Positions 21,396 through 32,113 of a DNA stretch of 64,000 nt are shown one piece after another. The stretch is from Oikopleura dioica (taxonomy: Eukaryota > Chordata > Appendicularia > Copelata > Oikopleuridae). Both the position numbers and the translations under genes were made by a program. The DNA lies in contig OU015570.1 of NCBI GenBank assembly GCA_907165135.1, positions 806,001 through 870,000 of the forward strand, read 5' to 3'. Below the pieces are notes generated by a model that was given only the letters and a program-made list of their open reading frames with translations, did not search any database and was not told the origin of the DNA. Positions within the stretch are counted from its first letter, which is position 1. The number at the start of each line of letters is the position of its first letter.

Positions 21396-21700
21396 TTATG
21401 GTCCATATCATATGGACCATATGTTACTTATAATTATAAGTTATGGTCTATAACTTATGGACTATATAAAGGGGTGTAGCCTACACCGTGTAGGGCGGCT
21501 ACGTTACAAGATGTTAAAATTGTAACGACGTTACAAAAATTCCAAATCAAAATCATTGAATGAGTGTGCGCTTGAATTGAAGGAAATTATTTCTTGGTAT
21601 ACCCTATTGCTTATTCTGTCCAAAATAATAAGAATAACGGTATTTAAATTAATTTTTATTGCAAAGAAAAATCTGAATTTTTGTAACGGCGTTACAAAAT
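21396..21700. repeat. AT-rich palindrome cluster
   Basis: Adjacent inverted repeats include ATGGTCCATAT-C-ATATGGACCAT (about 21,399), ACTTATAATTATAAGT (about 21,426), GTGTAGCCTACAC (about 21,474), and two copies of TTGTAACGNCGTTACAA (about 21,520 and 21,680). Dense cruciform potential; non-coding. Confidence 0.6.
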
Positions 21701-22175
21701 TGCTTGAAAAAAAATTGAAAAAAATTTTTGGTACAGTTGAGTACTTTTTTTTCACCCCTTTTCTGACCATTTTTCGAGCAATCCAAGTAACGGGGTTTGA
21801 AGCATGCTCATTCGAAAAAAGGGAAAAAACTGAGTCAGATTCATCAAAAAATGGGTTCCTGGGTGGGTTCCCTGGATTCTAGGAAGGAAAAACCCCATAA
21901 ATGATGACTCATCAGTGATTCGAAAAAAAACGTATTTCAGAAAAATATTTTACCTTAAAACTTCTAGGTGAAAAATGTCGGAGCGCACTCACTTGGACGT
22001 TTCTCTCGCTTGGACTCGCTCTCATTCTAACTCTTCGCTAGTTTGAACTCGTCGGCCAATTAGAGTGTTGGTTGAATAGAGCGAGGAGTTAGAATGAGTG
22101 CAAAAATTCCATAAGAAAATTTCTTAAAAAAATAAAAAAAAAGAAATTTAAAAATGAATCCGGTGACTGTCACCG
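21701..22175. other. Non-coding DNA with an inverted pair
   Basis: CGCTCTCATTCTAACTC (about 22,016) and its near-complement GAGTTAGAATGAG (about 22,086) form an inverted pair. No gene seen. Confidence 0.4.
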
Positions 22176-22653
22176 TGTAGAGGTTTTGCTTCTTAGATCT
22201 CTTATGCAGGAACTCTCTAGACTCGGATCGTAGTTTGTGAGTTTATTTCGGGTTGTCGAATGTGGTGGGTGAACAGAACAGGGCACGGATTTATAAAGGG
22301 AATTGGAACCATTTGGTTAAAGTGTATATTCAGATAAAAGAAATATGATTGGAGTTAGTTGGAAACGAGCGGTTTGAGATTGGAGTAATTCTAGCACAAT
22401 GAAATTATAATCTACTGCTAGAGTGTTTGTCTGGATGAACGAGAAGGAGTGAGTTTCAGTAGATATAAACAATTTTTAAAAATAATGATTCGGATGATTG
22501 GAAAAGGAGACCAGCGAATTCGGCGTGATTGAGATTGAGTCGCGTTGAGCGGCGCGGAGGAATTTCGCGCGTGTGGATAAAAACGAGTGAGATTGGTTTT
22601 GCTGCAAGCGCGGCGCGATGAATTTTTGCGCCTTAGAGCAAAATCTCTATACA
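22176..22653 (-). repeat. 3' LTR of a family D copy
   Basis: On the minus strand it starts TGTATAGAG right after the polypurine tract and ends CTCTACA. It contains TTTATAAA (about 22,291) and AATAAA (about 22,241). The inverted termini TGTA/TACA are as expected for an LTR. Confidence 0.75.
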
Positions 22654-22667
22654 TTCTTCCCCCTTTT
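22654..22667 (-). promoter_or_regulatory. Polypurine tract of family D copy
   Basis: Minus-strand AAAAGGGGGAAGAA lies directly before the LTR. The same 14-mer occurs twice in the larger D element (57,487 and 58,827), so it is the plus-strand primer of this family. Confidence 0.85.
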
Positions 22668-22668
22668 A

Positions 22669-23130
22669 TTAAAAAGGACGATTATTTATGATGGCTTCAA
22701 GACGATCACTTGCAATTCTTGTTTCGCCATCGGAACTTGAGGATTCGTATCCTGGAGGAGACTTCTGTTTTTCGTTGTCGTGATTGTGTGAGTCAGCTGG
22801 CGGATTTTCAAAATCGTAGATAATAGATTCTTCTTGGTGATTATGGTGAATTTTTCTCATTTCATATCCAAGGTTCATGTAACTTAATTCACTGTTGAAT
22901 TGCATTTTAGTTTTTTCCAGAAGATTATGAAGCGAGATATTCGTTTGTTCTTCCAATTCATTCCATAAGAGTCGTTTTGAATAGAACTGTTTTTCAAAGC
23001 TGTCGAGTATCTTTTTAATCTTATCGGCATGGAGCTCATTTTATTCTGTGATTTACGAAAGAGAATTGCTTTATATGTCCAGGTGCAAAGGGTTTCAGCG
23101 TTAATTGATCTTAGTTGCAAATTCAGTTCA
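22669..23130 (-). pseudogene. Third-ORF remnant of family D copy
   Basis: In two frames this matches the middle and end of the third ORF of the D element at 57,480-58,334: a segment containing FEKQFY, then the Ser-rich C terminus with the PPGYESSSS motif. It is fused by a deletion to RT upstream and has one frameshift. The preserved PPGY tail is the main interest. Confidence 0.75.
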
Positions 23131-24240
23131 TCGTAGGAGTAGGATTGAGATCCGATTTCTCTGTCAAAAGCCTTTTGATGCTCTTCTTTCCAATCGTAAG
23201 GCACTTTTGAGCTTGTAAGTTGATACAAGGGACGAAGAATCAGCGAGGCATCTTTGACGTACTTTATATTAAAATTACATATGCCTAAGATTCTTTTAAG
23301 CGATTTTCGATCAGTAGGCGGCTCAAGATTTTTGATACACTCGATATGCTTACCTGTCATTGTGATTCCATCTTTTGAGATTCGATGTCCCAAAAATTCA
23401 GTTGATGATTTGCAGAGGGCAACTTTCTTTGTGTTCAAGAGGAGTCCATTGTCGATGCAGGTTTGGAAAACGAATCTGAGTGTTTCTAGATGTTCCTCAA
23501 ACGTTGCATTTAAACAAATAATATCGTCAAGATAGACGAGTACATTTGGGTGAGAAAACAATTTGGACATGACTCTGCTAAAGGCAGCCGGCGCAGTTGA
23601 GATTCCGTAGAGCATACGATTTGAGCAGTAGTGATTGGAGTCAAAACTGAACGCAAGTTTTCGAGTGTCTTCTGGTTTAACTCTTATTTGCCAATAGCCT
23701 TTTGATAGATCCAGGCTTGAAATGAAGCATTCTTTGGCACTTGTTAGCTGTTCTCCGATTTTCGTCAAAGTAGAACTAAGATCTGCAAGGGGAAATCGAT
23801 CAGGAATCAGGAGTTTGTTTAGCTCTCTTGCATCAAGTGAAACGCGTATGGATTTGTCAGCTTTACAGAGCACCAGAAGAGGTATGTTAAAGGAGCTTTG
23901 ACTAGGACGGATGACATCTATATCAAGCCATTCATTAAGTTTCTCTTGCGTCTTTTCGTGAAGATGAATCGGCACTCGGCGAGGTGGTTCATGTTCTGAA
24001 AGGGTTTCGTCATGAAGATCGAGAGTAAATCGTTGATATGCAAGTTGTCCAATGTCTGATTCGCCCATTGAAAAAGCTAGTCTTAGTTCGTTTGTAAGTT
24101 CAAATAGCTTTTCTTTCTGTGAGTCTGTTGTGTCACCATAAGATGCAATGATTGGAATAAAATTTGTCTCCGTCGCACTTTTTGCTCTTTTGCGTTGAAA
24201 TTCATGAAGTTCTTCTTTGTCTTTCTGTAAGTCTTCAACT
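23130..24240 (-). pseudogene. pol: RT-region relic of family D pol
   Basis: The frame follows D pol from just before RT (SYGDT block) through RT, with the active site YLDD near 23,540 and the conserved SLDARELN block, up to the start of RNase H, where it is spliced by deletion into the third ORF. RT itself is nearly intact over about 300 residues. Protease, RNase H and integrase are missing. At its upstream edge (about 24,240) it joins family B pol directly. Confidence 0.85.
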
Positions 24241-26366
24241 TTAGGATTGTCTTGAAGTCGAAATCCCCAATTTCAGCGAGCCATTTTGCTATTTTTGTCT
24301 TTCGACTTTTGATTCGGTGAGCCAAGTTCACACACGAATTATCTGTGTACCAACTAAAGGAGCGTCCGAGGAGGTAGTGAGACCATTTTTCGAAGGCTCT
24401 TTTCCCCGCAAGCAATTCTTTCTCGTTGGTGTTATAATTCTTCTGTGCCTCGTCAAATTTCTGGGATAGATATGCAACTGGAAAGAAATCTTACGCTTCG
24501 CTTTTCCGGTACAATAGTACTGCTCCAAGACCAATGTCGCTTGCATCGGTTTCCACAGCAAATTGTCCATCATTTGGTGTCGGGATTTTTAATTTGTCGA
24601 TTTTCGTTGCAATCTCTTCCTTTAATGAGTCAAGAGCTTGAGCGGCTTGAGACGTCCATTTGAACCCGTTATTTGTAGCCAATGTGATTGGAGCTGACTT
24701 GGTTGCAAAATGTGGGATAAAACTTCTGTGATAGTTAAGAAGGCCAAAAATACTCTGGGCTTCTTTTTTGTTCGAAGGATGTCGTAGTTCGAGAACTGCC
24801 TTGATTTTATCTGGATTTGCCCGTCGAAAACCGTTTTTAATGATTGCACCGCAAAATTTGACGGATGTCTTCATTAACTCTGTTTTCGCGGCTCTTATCT
24901 TCAGGTTGTTTTTCCTAAGCGTCTTGAATACTTTTTCCAGTGTTCGTAGGTTTCCTTCAAACGTCTTTGAGTGAACGCAGAGATCATCTAAGTAGATGAC
25001 AAGCTCAGAAGAGGGGATATGATGAAAGATCTTGTCTATCATTCGTTGAAACACAGCAGGAGCATTTTAGTCCATGTATATTGGCCAAAGTCAGTGGTAA
25101 TCGCAACTTTCTGCATCGTTTCTTCAGAGCATGGAATTTGATGAAAACCCGTAAATAAATCCGCTGTCGAGAAAACACGCGAATTTGACATTTGATCGAT
25201 CAAGCAGTCTATTTCTGGGAGTGGATAATTGTTTGATATTGTCACCGAGTTTAGTTTTCTATAGTCGCAGACTAAACGCCATTTTCCATTCGGCTTTTTC
25301 ACGAGCAAAACAGGTGCTACCCAGGGACTTGAGCATGGAACAAGGAGGCCCGTGTCGAGGTTTGACTCAATGATCTTCTTCATTTCGTTACGCAAGTAGT
25401 ACGGGGTTCTATATCTTTGGGAAGCCGTCGGGGCTGCTGTTCCAGTGTCAATATTGTATTCCATTGCGTCCGTTGCTCCTAGTTTTTCACCTTCAATAGC
25501 ATAGAAATTTGCAATGATAGTATGGAGTGTTTGTTTGATGACCGTTGGAAGATCGCCGATTGTAAGCTCCTCAAATATCTGCCTGATTTTTCCGCTTTTC
25601 GCAGATTTCGGGGACAGCACTTGTACCTCATAGAGATGGACTATTATTTCACCCTTTTCGACGCTTTTCGGTGAATCTGAATTGTTTCCGATTTGGATTC
25701 TTGCTGACTTCATTTCCGGTGTAATCGTTAGGACTTGATCGTAAATTTCATAGTTTTTATTTCTGGAAACATTTTCGGGGACAGCATAAACGGTACTGGT
25801 TGGAAATGCAGAAAGATGTAAGTTGATTGTAGTTGAGGTTTTCGCGGGGATGGTTTGAGACGAGAGTGAGTGTGCCGCGGTATGAAAGTATGATGACTTT
25901 TTGACGACTTTGAGTCCGGCGAATTTCGACTTTTGCCCGGAGACTGTCATCATTTCAGATTTGTCGTTCTGGATAATAAGAGCTTTTTGGACATCGATGA
26001 TGATTCCACTATCAGATAGTTCGGGTGTTCCAAGAATTGGCGAGCAGAAGTCTTCCACTATTTGAAAGATACAGTTTTTGAGGTTAATTGAACCAATGCG
26101 AAGATCCGCTTTGAGGCAGCCAAAGACTTTAATTGTTGATCCGTTGTATGATTCCAATTGAAATGGCGCGGGCGTGAGAGTTTTCATGAGGTTGGAGGGC
26201 ACGAATTGACGAGGGAGGCAACTTACTTGTGCTCCCGAGTCAATCTGGAAGAGGATGTCTTGATCGAACTATTGACCAAAAATGTTGAGCTTGGGACCTA
26301 TTCGTGGGTTGACCGACGAAATGCCGGCACGGCTCTTATTTGACGCGTTATAAGAGCCTACTTCTA
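24240..26366 (-). pseudogene. pol: Family B pol relic (protease to RNase H)
   Basis: Reads in the -1 frame from the B gag frameshift site. It has an aspartic protease with DSG (about 26,240), RT with YLDD (about 24,990) and RNase H with ETDAS (about 24,560). Lesions are a TAG at about 26,269-26,271 just before the protease, a small deletion with frameshift in RT near 25,060 that removes the PIGGKNAPA-type segment, a stop near 24,491, and replacement of integrase by family D sequence at about 24,240. Close relative of element A pol over its whole length. Confidence 0.9.
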
Positions 26367-26373
26367 GTTTTTT
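26331..26373 (-). promoter_or_regulatory. -1 frameshift signal, family B
   Basis: On the minus strand A_AAA_AAC (26,373-26,367) directly precedes the TAG gag stop. After 8 bases there is a perfect 9 bp stem, ATAAGAGCC's complement pair (26,350-26,358 with 26,331-26,339), around a 10-base loop. Primary sequence of the stem differs from A and C but the pairing is kept. Confidence 0.85.
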
Positions 26374-27580
26374 GCCTTCTTCTGGGGGCATGCAGCTTGG
26401 ATGTGTCCTACTTCGTGGCAAATGTTGCAAGTCAGCTTGGTTCCGCGGCAGTTGAAGCTCCGGTGTCCAAGTACGCCGCACTTGTGGCATCTGTAGGGGA
26501 ATCCTCCAGGTCCAATTTCGAAATTCTGCGGGTAAGTTTTTCCGGCAGAAAAATTTCGCTGTGCTCCCTGAGCTGTATTGTTGTTTGGTGCTCCCTGAGC
26601 TGTAAGGTTGTATGCTCCCTGAGCTGTGTTATTTTGATTTGCTCCCTGAGCTGTAAAATTTTGAGTTTGTTCGTATCTGTCGTTCTGTCGGAAGTCTGTA
26701 CGTCTGTCTTGAAATCTTGAGTTGGTTCTCTCATTGTCTCGGCGACCAATTCTTTTGATTTCAGCCAGTTCTTGCTCCAAACAATCAATTTTGTTCTTCA
26801 TGAGGGTTGTAAGGGAATTTTCCATTGAGCTTTGGATCATCTGTGGTATGGTCGCAAATCGGTCCGTGAGTAAGTTCAGTTTTTCTTCAAGAAGAATATC
26901 TTGCGTTGAGATGACACGAACTTCAGCTTTCTTTTTGTATTTAAGTTTCTTGTCGAGGTATTCAGCGGTGCTCTTCGAGTCTTGGTCGTGCATCCCTTGA
27001 TCCAACAAGTAGCGCTTCAGTTCTGGTGTTAAGTATCTGTTGAAGGCCTCTGTGGTGAAATATTTTTGAAGAGTGGCGCAGTTTTCGCTGGCTTCCTTTG
27101 CTAGTCGCTCGATGTTTTTGTAATATCGTGTGAACGTCTCTTCTTCTTCTGAATTTCTGCAAATCTCTTGAAGTTGTCGCTTGGCATCTCTAGTTTGTTC
27201 TTTATCAGAGAATTTTCCAAAAACTTCGTCGATAAAATCGAAAAATTCCTTAGATCCTGTAATTCGCCGAAGTTCAGCGTAGTATTTTCGCTTGAATTCC
27301 GGGGTAAGAAGAGACATGCAGAGTTCCTTTCTTGTTTCTTTAAAGAGACTGTGGCATTGCTCTTTTTCGGCTTTCTTTGTTGGTGTGTCTTCATCGAGTC
27401 CGCAATTCGTAAGGCAGAAATTGAAAGCAAGGCGCATTCTCGTAAGGGCTCTTTCAAAATCTTCTTTAATATCTCGGATCTCTCTTTTGTTGTCTTGAGC
27501 GAAATCGTCGGTTCCTTCATCAGGAAGTTGTCTTCGAAATTCTGAAGAACATCGATTGGGTGCTTATTCATGTTCACCAT
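26364..27580 (-). pseudogene. gag: Family B gag (one frameshift)
   Basis: About 400 residues homologous to A gag. The first about 60 codons are in one frame (from the ATG at 27,580) and the rest in another, so one frameshift near 27,400 breaks it. The C-terminal part has two CX2CX4HX4C knuckles and, before them, a low-complexity linker with four copies of NTAQGA-like peptide encoded by a GAGCTCAGGGAGC-type DNA repeat (26,560-26,660). The start codon A is the last base of the LTR, as in element A. Confidence 0.9.
27562..27579 (-). promoter_or_regulatory. Primer binding site, family B, inside gag
   Basis: TGGTGAACATGAATAAGC follows the LTR terminal CA directly and encodes gag codons 1-6. It shares TGGTGA with A but then diverges, so a different tRNA or a short primer match is implied. 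Confidence 0.5.
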
Positions 27581-27905
27581 GATACAAAATAAAGCTGCAC
27601 TCTTGACAAAAACTTAGACGAAAACTCGGAGAGTGATTTTGTTTATTTTGAATGATTTTCACAGGAAAATTGTTACTTATAAAGGGTAAAACATGTGACT
27701 CGCGTCATCTGGTGACCGGTTGCAAATAGGTCAGGCGGAAACTCAGCCCAGCGGGTGCGTCACTTCCTGCATCACTGAGTACCGAAACAGGTCAAGTAAA
27801 TCAGTCAATATCATAAATCAATTAGGCAGGGCACGATAACAAAACAAAAAATGCAAAAAATAGGGCGAGAAGATAAAAGTTTTTTATGCGGCTCTATACG
27901 TATCA
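27580..27905 (-). repeat. 5' LTR of family B
   Basis: On the minus strand it begins TGATACGTATAG (compare TGACACGACTG in A), has CTTTATAAGTA near 27,690 and ends TTTTGTATCA. It is about 326 bp. The matching 3' LTR is absent because the element ends in family D sequence. Confidence 0.7.
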
Positions 27906-28467
27906 GTTAGTGGGCTAAAATTTTCAGACTATAGGTAATTCACCCAAATAAAAATGTTATTGAGAATTTTTTTGTCTGACCACGTGATCACGTGATACAG
28001 GTCATTTTTTTTTAAAAAGAGGACTCAATTTACTCGAGTCGAGCCTCCTTCATTTTCTTCGATTCCTTCGGGCCGTCTCAGCAACGTTCCTTATTTTTGT
28101 AATTTATGACCCCCGATGAATCACTTTCTCTCCTAAGAAAGGGAAAAATTCGTTTTAATCTGATTCGAGACAAAAAATATCCATTTTAAGGCCATTTTTG
28201 AAACTCGATGTCATCCAAAGATCGCCCTTAAAAGTGCTTCATACTATATTGCGTTCGAAACTTTTAAATGCAGTGAACCCCTTCACTTAAACTCGTTATT
28301 CTTTGAATCATTTAATATATACGAATGATCTCCTATAAATTCGCTGACGTTTATCTCTAAGGGCTGTGATTAGGATTTCTATGCAATATGGGCCTGTACG
28401 GGGACGCTACTCTAAAGGGTACGGCAAAAGCACTGACTATGGTCCGAATTGTCCGAATGGTCCAGTC
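27906..28467. other. Non-coding DNA between family B and family C copies
   Basis: Contains a short match to the satellite family (CTTCGGGCCGTCTCAG near 28,067). Nothing else recognised. Confidence 0.45.
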
Positions 28468-28484
28468 TGATATGATTCTAACAC
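28468..28484 (-). repeat. Last 17 bp of a family C LTR joined to pol
   Basis: TGATATGATTCTAACAC here is identical to the end of the C 5' LTR at 31,110-31,126. It directly abuts the RT sequence, so everything between RT and the extreme 3' end of the element has been deleted. Confidence 0.6.
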
Positions 28485-30021
28485 CAATGCCACTGTATGC
28501 CAATGTTATAGCTGCAGATTTCGAAGCAAAATGTGGAATGAAGTTTCTGTGGTAGTCCAAGAGTCCAAAAACACTTTGCGCTTCCTTCTTGTTTGATGGA
28601 TGTTTCAGTTCAAGAACAGCATTGACTTTGCTTGGATTTGGTCTACGGAATCCATTTTCAATGACTTCTCCGCAGAATGTATTTTTTTTCTTCAGGAATT
28701 CTGTTTTCGAAGCTCGAATCTTATGGTTATTTTGTCGTAGGGTCCTAAGAACTTTTCTCAAGGATCGAATTTTATCGTCGAAAGATTAAGAGTGAATGCA
28801 TAAGTCATCGAGATAGATCGCAAGTTCTGTAGCCGGTATCTGGTTGAAGATTTTGTCCATCATCATTTGAAAAACCGCTGGCGCGTTTTTCCCACCAATT
28901 GGCATTTTCGTCCATGTGTATTGTCCGAAGTCGGTCGTGATCGCAACTTTCTTTTGAGTTTCTTCAGAGCATCTTATTTGGTGGAATCCAGTTAACAAAT
29001 CAGCTGTCGAAAAAACGCAAGAATTTGCCATTTTGGCGATCAAGCCATCAATTTCCGAGAGAGGATATTGGCTCGACACTTTGACGGAATTGAGTTTTCT
29101 GTAGTCGCAAACGAGCCTGTATTTTCCGTAAGGTTTTTTCACCAAAAGAATAGGCGCTGCCCACGGGCTTGAGATGCGGATGAGGAGACCTGAGTCGAGG
29201 TTGGATTTAATTATTTTCCTCATTTCTTCGCGGAGATAATAAGGCGTTCTATATCGCTGAGAAGCGGCTGGCGGGGCATTTCCAGTGTCAATATCGTACT
29301 GTGTATGATATAAATAAATGCTATTGTTTGAATTGTTCGCTACTTGAATTGTGACGGTGCTGACTGCTGCGCTGATTTGAATGACTTGTTCGTAAATTTT
29401 AAGGTTTATATTTTTCACACAGGATTCTGGAAGGGCAAAAATGGTACTTGTTGGGTAAGATGAAAGGTTGAGATTGAGAGAAGTTGTCGTTTTCGGCGGG
29501 ATAGTCGTAGGCTTTTGACTTTTTGCATTGTCAATGAAGTGGTCGGATTTGCTGACCACTCGTAGACCAGCAAATTTTGAAATTTGATTCATTGAAATTG
29601 TCATCTTTTCGCTAAAACTATTTTGGCTGAGCTCCAAATTTTTGATGTCAATTGCAAGGTCGTTTTCGAAAATTTCGCGAGTCCCCAATATGGCTGAGCA
29701 TGAGTCGGCGACGATTTGAAAGATGCAGTTTCGAAGTTTAAGTTTTCCAATATCGATGTCACATTCAAGGCATCCATATACTTTGATGATTGATCCACAA
29801 TAGCTTTCAAGTTGAAATTGCGCAGGTGTAAGAGTTTTCATGAGGCGAGCAGGCACAAATTGGCGGCGTAAACATGAAGTTTGGGCTCCAGTGTCGAGCT
29901 GGAAGAGAATATCTTGGCCGAACATTTGACCAAATATGTTGAATTCTGGGTCGATAATAGGTTTGACCGCAGCAATAGCGGTACGGGTCTTTACTGACGC
30001 ATATAAAGACCCGCTACCTTG
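28485..30021 (-). pseudogene. pol: Family C pol relic (protease and RT)
   Basis: The pol frame is open through the frameshift site to a stop at 28,786 (419 codons), then continues in another frame to about 28,485. It carries protease DTG (about 29,900) and RT with YLDD (about 28,800). A deletion of roughly 60-70 codons near 29,310 removes the protease-RT linker, a frameshift follows YLDD, and the thumb-region sequence runs into the LTR terminus. RNase H and integrase are missing. Confidence 0.88.
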
Positions 30022-30027
30022 TTTTTT
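29985..30027 (-). promoter_or_regulatory. -1 frameshift signal, family C
   Basis: Minus-strand AAAAAAC (30,027-30,021) is followed after 8 bases by a perfect 9 bp stem (30,004-30,012 with 29,985-29,993) and a 10-base loop. The codon after the heptamer is AAG where A and B have TAG, so the gag stop is lost but slippery site and stem persist. Confidence 0.8.
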
Positions 30028-31110
30028 GCCTGACGTTCTGGGCAAGCGAACTGAATATGTCTAACCTGATTGCAATTTCTGCAGCTCACGCTTGTTCCTC
30101 AGCAAGGCGCGGTGCCAAAGTACTCCACACTTTCTGCATCTGTAGGGGTATCCATTTGGTCAAATTACAAAATTGTCGGGGAAGGGTCCTTGTTGTGAGT
30201 TCCGTTGTTGCTGTTGGTATCCATTTGGTTGTCTGTCAGCGGGTCGAGTAGGCTGCGAAGTCTGTCGCATTTGCTGAATGACGTTTTGTTGCTCGTCTGA
30301 TCGTCGAAATTGATATCCGTTTGATCGTTCATTTGATGATTGTTTGTAATCCGGATTCCGCTGTTGGTTTTTTGCGCTAATTCTCTATATTTCGGCTAGC
30401 TCGCGTTCAAGATTGTCAATCTTGTCGTTGGTTTTTGTTGCAATAGCAGCATTGTTCTGTAGTTATTCCGTAAGGGCATTCATTTTTTCTTGAAGCAGAA
30501 TTTTTTGCGCGGGCGCCGCCCGGACGTCCGCTTTCCCCTTGTATTTTTGCATTTTGTGGAGATATTTCGCAGTTTCTTCCGTGTTTTTGTCGTTCATATC
30601 TTGGTCGAGAAGGTATCGTCGAAGTGTTGGGGTGAGTGATCGGTCGAATGTGTCATCGATGTTATGTTTCTTAAGGATTTCGCACCCGGCGCTTTCTTTT
30701 TCTGCCAAGATCTCGATTCGAGAGTAGAAAAGTTTGAATCTATCTTCATCGTCCGCGTTTCGTGATATTTCGTGGAGTTCTCTTTTGGCATCAGAGTCTC
30801 CTTTGAGTTCTCGAAGCTCGTTGGCGTATTTCGCTTTGAATTCTTGTGTGATGTATGACAGGCAGATTCGCTTATTTGTATTCTCGAAGAGTCTGTTGAA
30901 TATGTCGATGTCTGCTTGAGTCGTTTTCTTGTTTGTTGTGAGCGAAGAGTCAAATATCAGCTTCATGCTATTTGTGTTATCTTCATATTCAGACTTTATC
31001 TCTTTAATCGTTCCTTTTGGCATATTCGTTCTCACTGTCGGCGTTTGGCATCTGAAATTTTCTTCGAATATTTGGAAGAGTTCGAGTGGTTGTCGCATCA
31101 CTGTCGCCAT
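30022..31110 (-). pseudogene. gag: Family C gag, decayed at the 3' half
   Basis: The first 215 codons from the ATG at 31,110 are open and match A and B gag. After the stop at about 30,463 the Gln/Asn-rich linker and the knuckle region are scattered over frames; only the first knuckle (CRKCGVLWH) is readable near 30,140. The start codon again uses the last LTR base. Confidence 0.85.
31092..31109 (-). promoter_or_regulatory. Primer binding site, family C, inside gag
   Basis: TGGCGACAGTGATGCGAC follows the LTR directly. TGGCGAC is what the 3' end of many animal serine tRNAs would require, and later positions match only partly, so tRNA-Ser is a suggestion. Confidence 0.45.
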
Positions 31111-31311
31111 GATATGATTCTAACACTCTGACAAAAACTAGAAAAAAGCTTCAAGGCGATTGAGTGATGTATTGGATTGAATACTTTTTACAGGGCGAAG
31201 GTTTTCTTATATACGGCAAAAGTGTGTCAGGAGCGTCATATGGCGCAGTAGGTAAGTAGGTCAGTTGGAAACTTTTCTTGGCGGGGCGTCATTCCGCATC
31301 GATGGTTTTAA
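31110..31311 (-). repeat. 5' LTR of family C, truncated
   Basis: On the minus strand the preserved part includes TATATAAG (about 31,211) and ends GAATCATATCA. Its beginning is cut off where a plus-strand integrase fragment starts at about 31,312. Confidence 0.65.
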
Positions 31312-31629
31312 ATTTGTCACCAGCATTCCACCCACAGACAAACGGTGTGCAAAAACCGGAATCGCACAGTAAAGTCGAGACTGAAAATGTCATGTGATAT
31401 GGAGAATTGGGATAACCATCTGGCTCTTATCATCCATCAGATGAGTAGCGCCAAACACTCTGTCACACTTTTGTCGCCATACGAAATCGAAACAGAATTT
31501 GGTGAAGAAAACCCAAGCGACCCTTATAAAATCAGACCATCAAGAAAACAAGTTGACCTCCAAGTCATCGAGGATAGAATTCTCACTAATCATGAGAAAC
31601 GTGCGAGCGAAGACACGAACATCTTGTAG
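31312..31629 (+). pseudogene. Integrase fragment of a gypsy element
   Basis: From the HPQTNG block through the catalytic-Glu helix region and on for about 100 residues, this is closely related to the integrase of element A (residues about 950-1055). It is in opposite orientation to the C copy next to it, so it comes from another insertion broken here. In this copy the segment around the catalytic Glu reads differently from A (a short deletion), which would inactivate it. Confidence 0.8.
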
Positions 31630-31707
31630 TTTCCAAAAATTTTTTGGAAATTGATGTTAGGCCAAAAAGGACTCGCCTAAGAAATTTTGAAATCGACTGT
31701 CAATATA

Positions 31708-32111
31708 CCGTGGTTTTCCATCTTAAGAGCGCCCAACTTAAGAGCGTTTTTGCCAATATTTTCCAAATTTTGTTATCTGAGAAAATCCCAACTTTAGAGC
31801 GTTTTTAGGAATTTTTAATTAATAATTAGAATAACGTTTATTTCAACCTGAAAAATCATTGAAAAAAATTGTTTTCTACGCTTTTTTCTCAGGTGTAATC
31901 ATAGCCTCTGATTCAAAGATCGTAATTTTTTATCATAAATAGGTAAAAATGACCTCAGATGCATTTTTAGAGTTTTGGAAAAAATTCTTTTTATGTATTT
32001 TCATTCATCATTTTTTCATGTCATCCTAGTTTGATCGTAAATTTTCCAACTTAAGAGCGTTTTGGTCTACCCTTGTCATCTGAAAAACGCTCTTAAGATG
32101 GAAAACGACGG
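31708..32111. mobile_element. 404 bp MITE with TA flanks
   Basis: Inverted ends CCGTGGTTTTCCATCTTAAG and its complement (one mismatch over 24 bp) are bounded by TA at 31,706-31,707 and 32,112-32,113. AACTTAAGAGCG recurs inside. Fits a Tc1/mariner-mobilised element without coding capacity. Confidence 0.75.
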
Positions 32112-32113
32112 TA

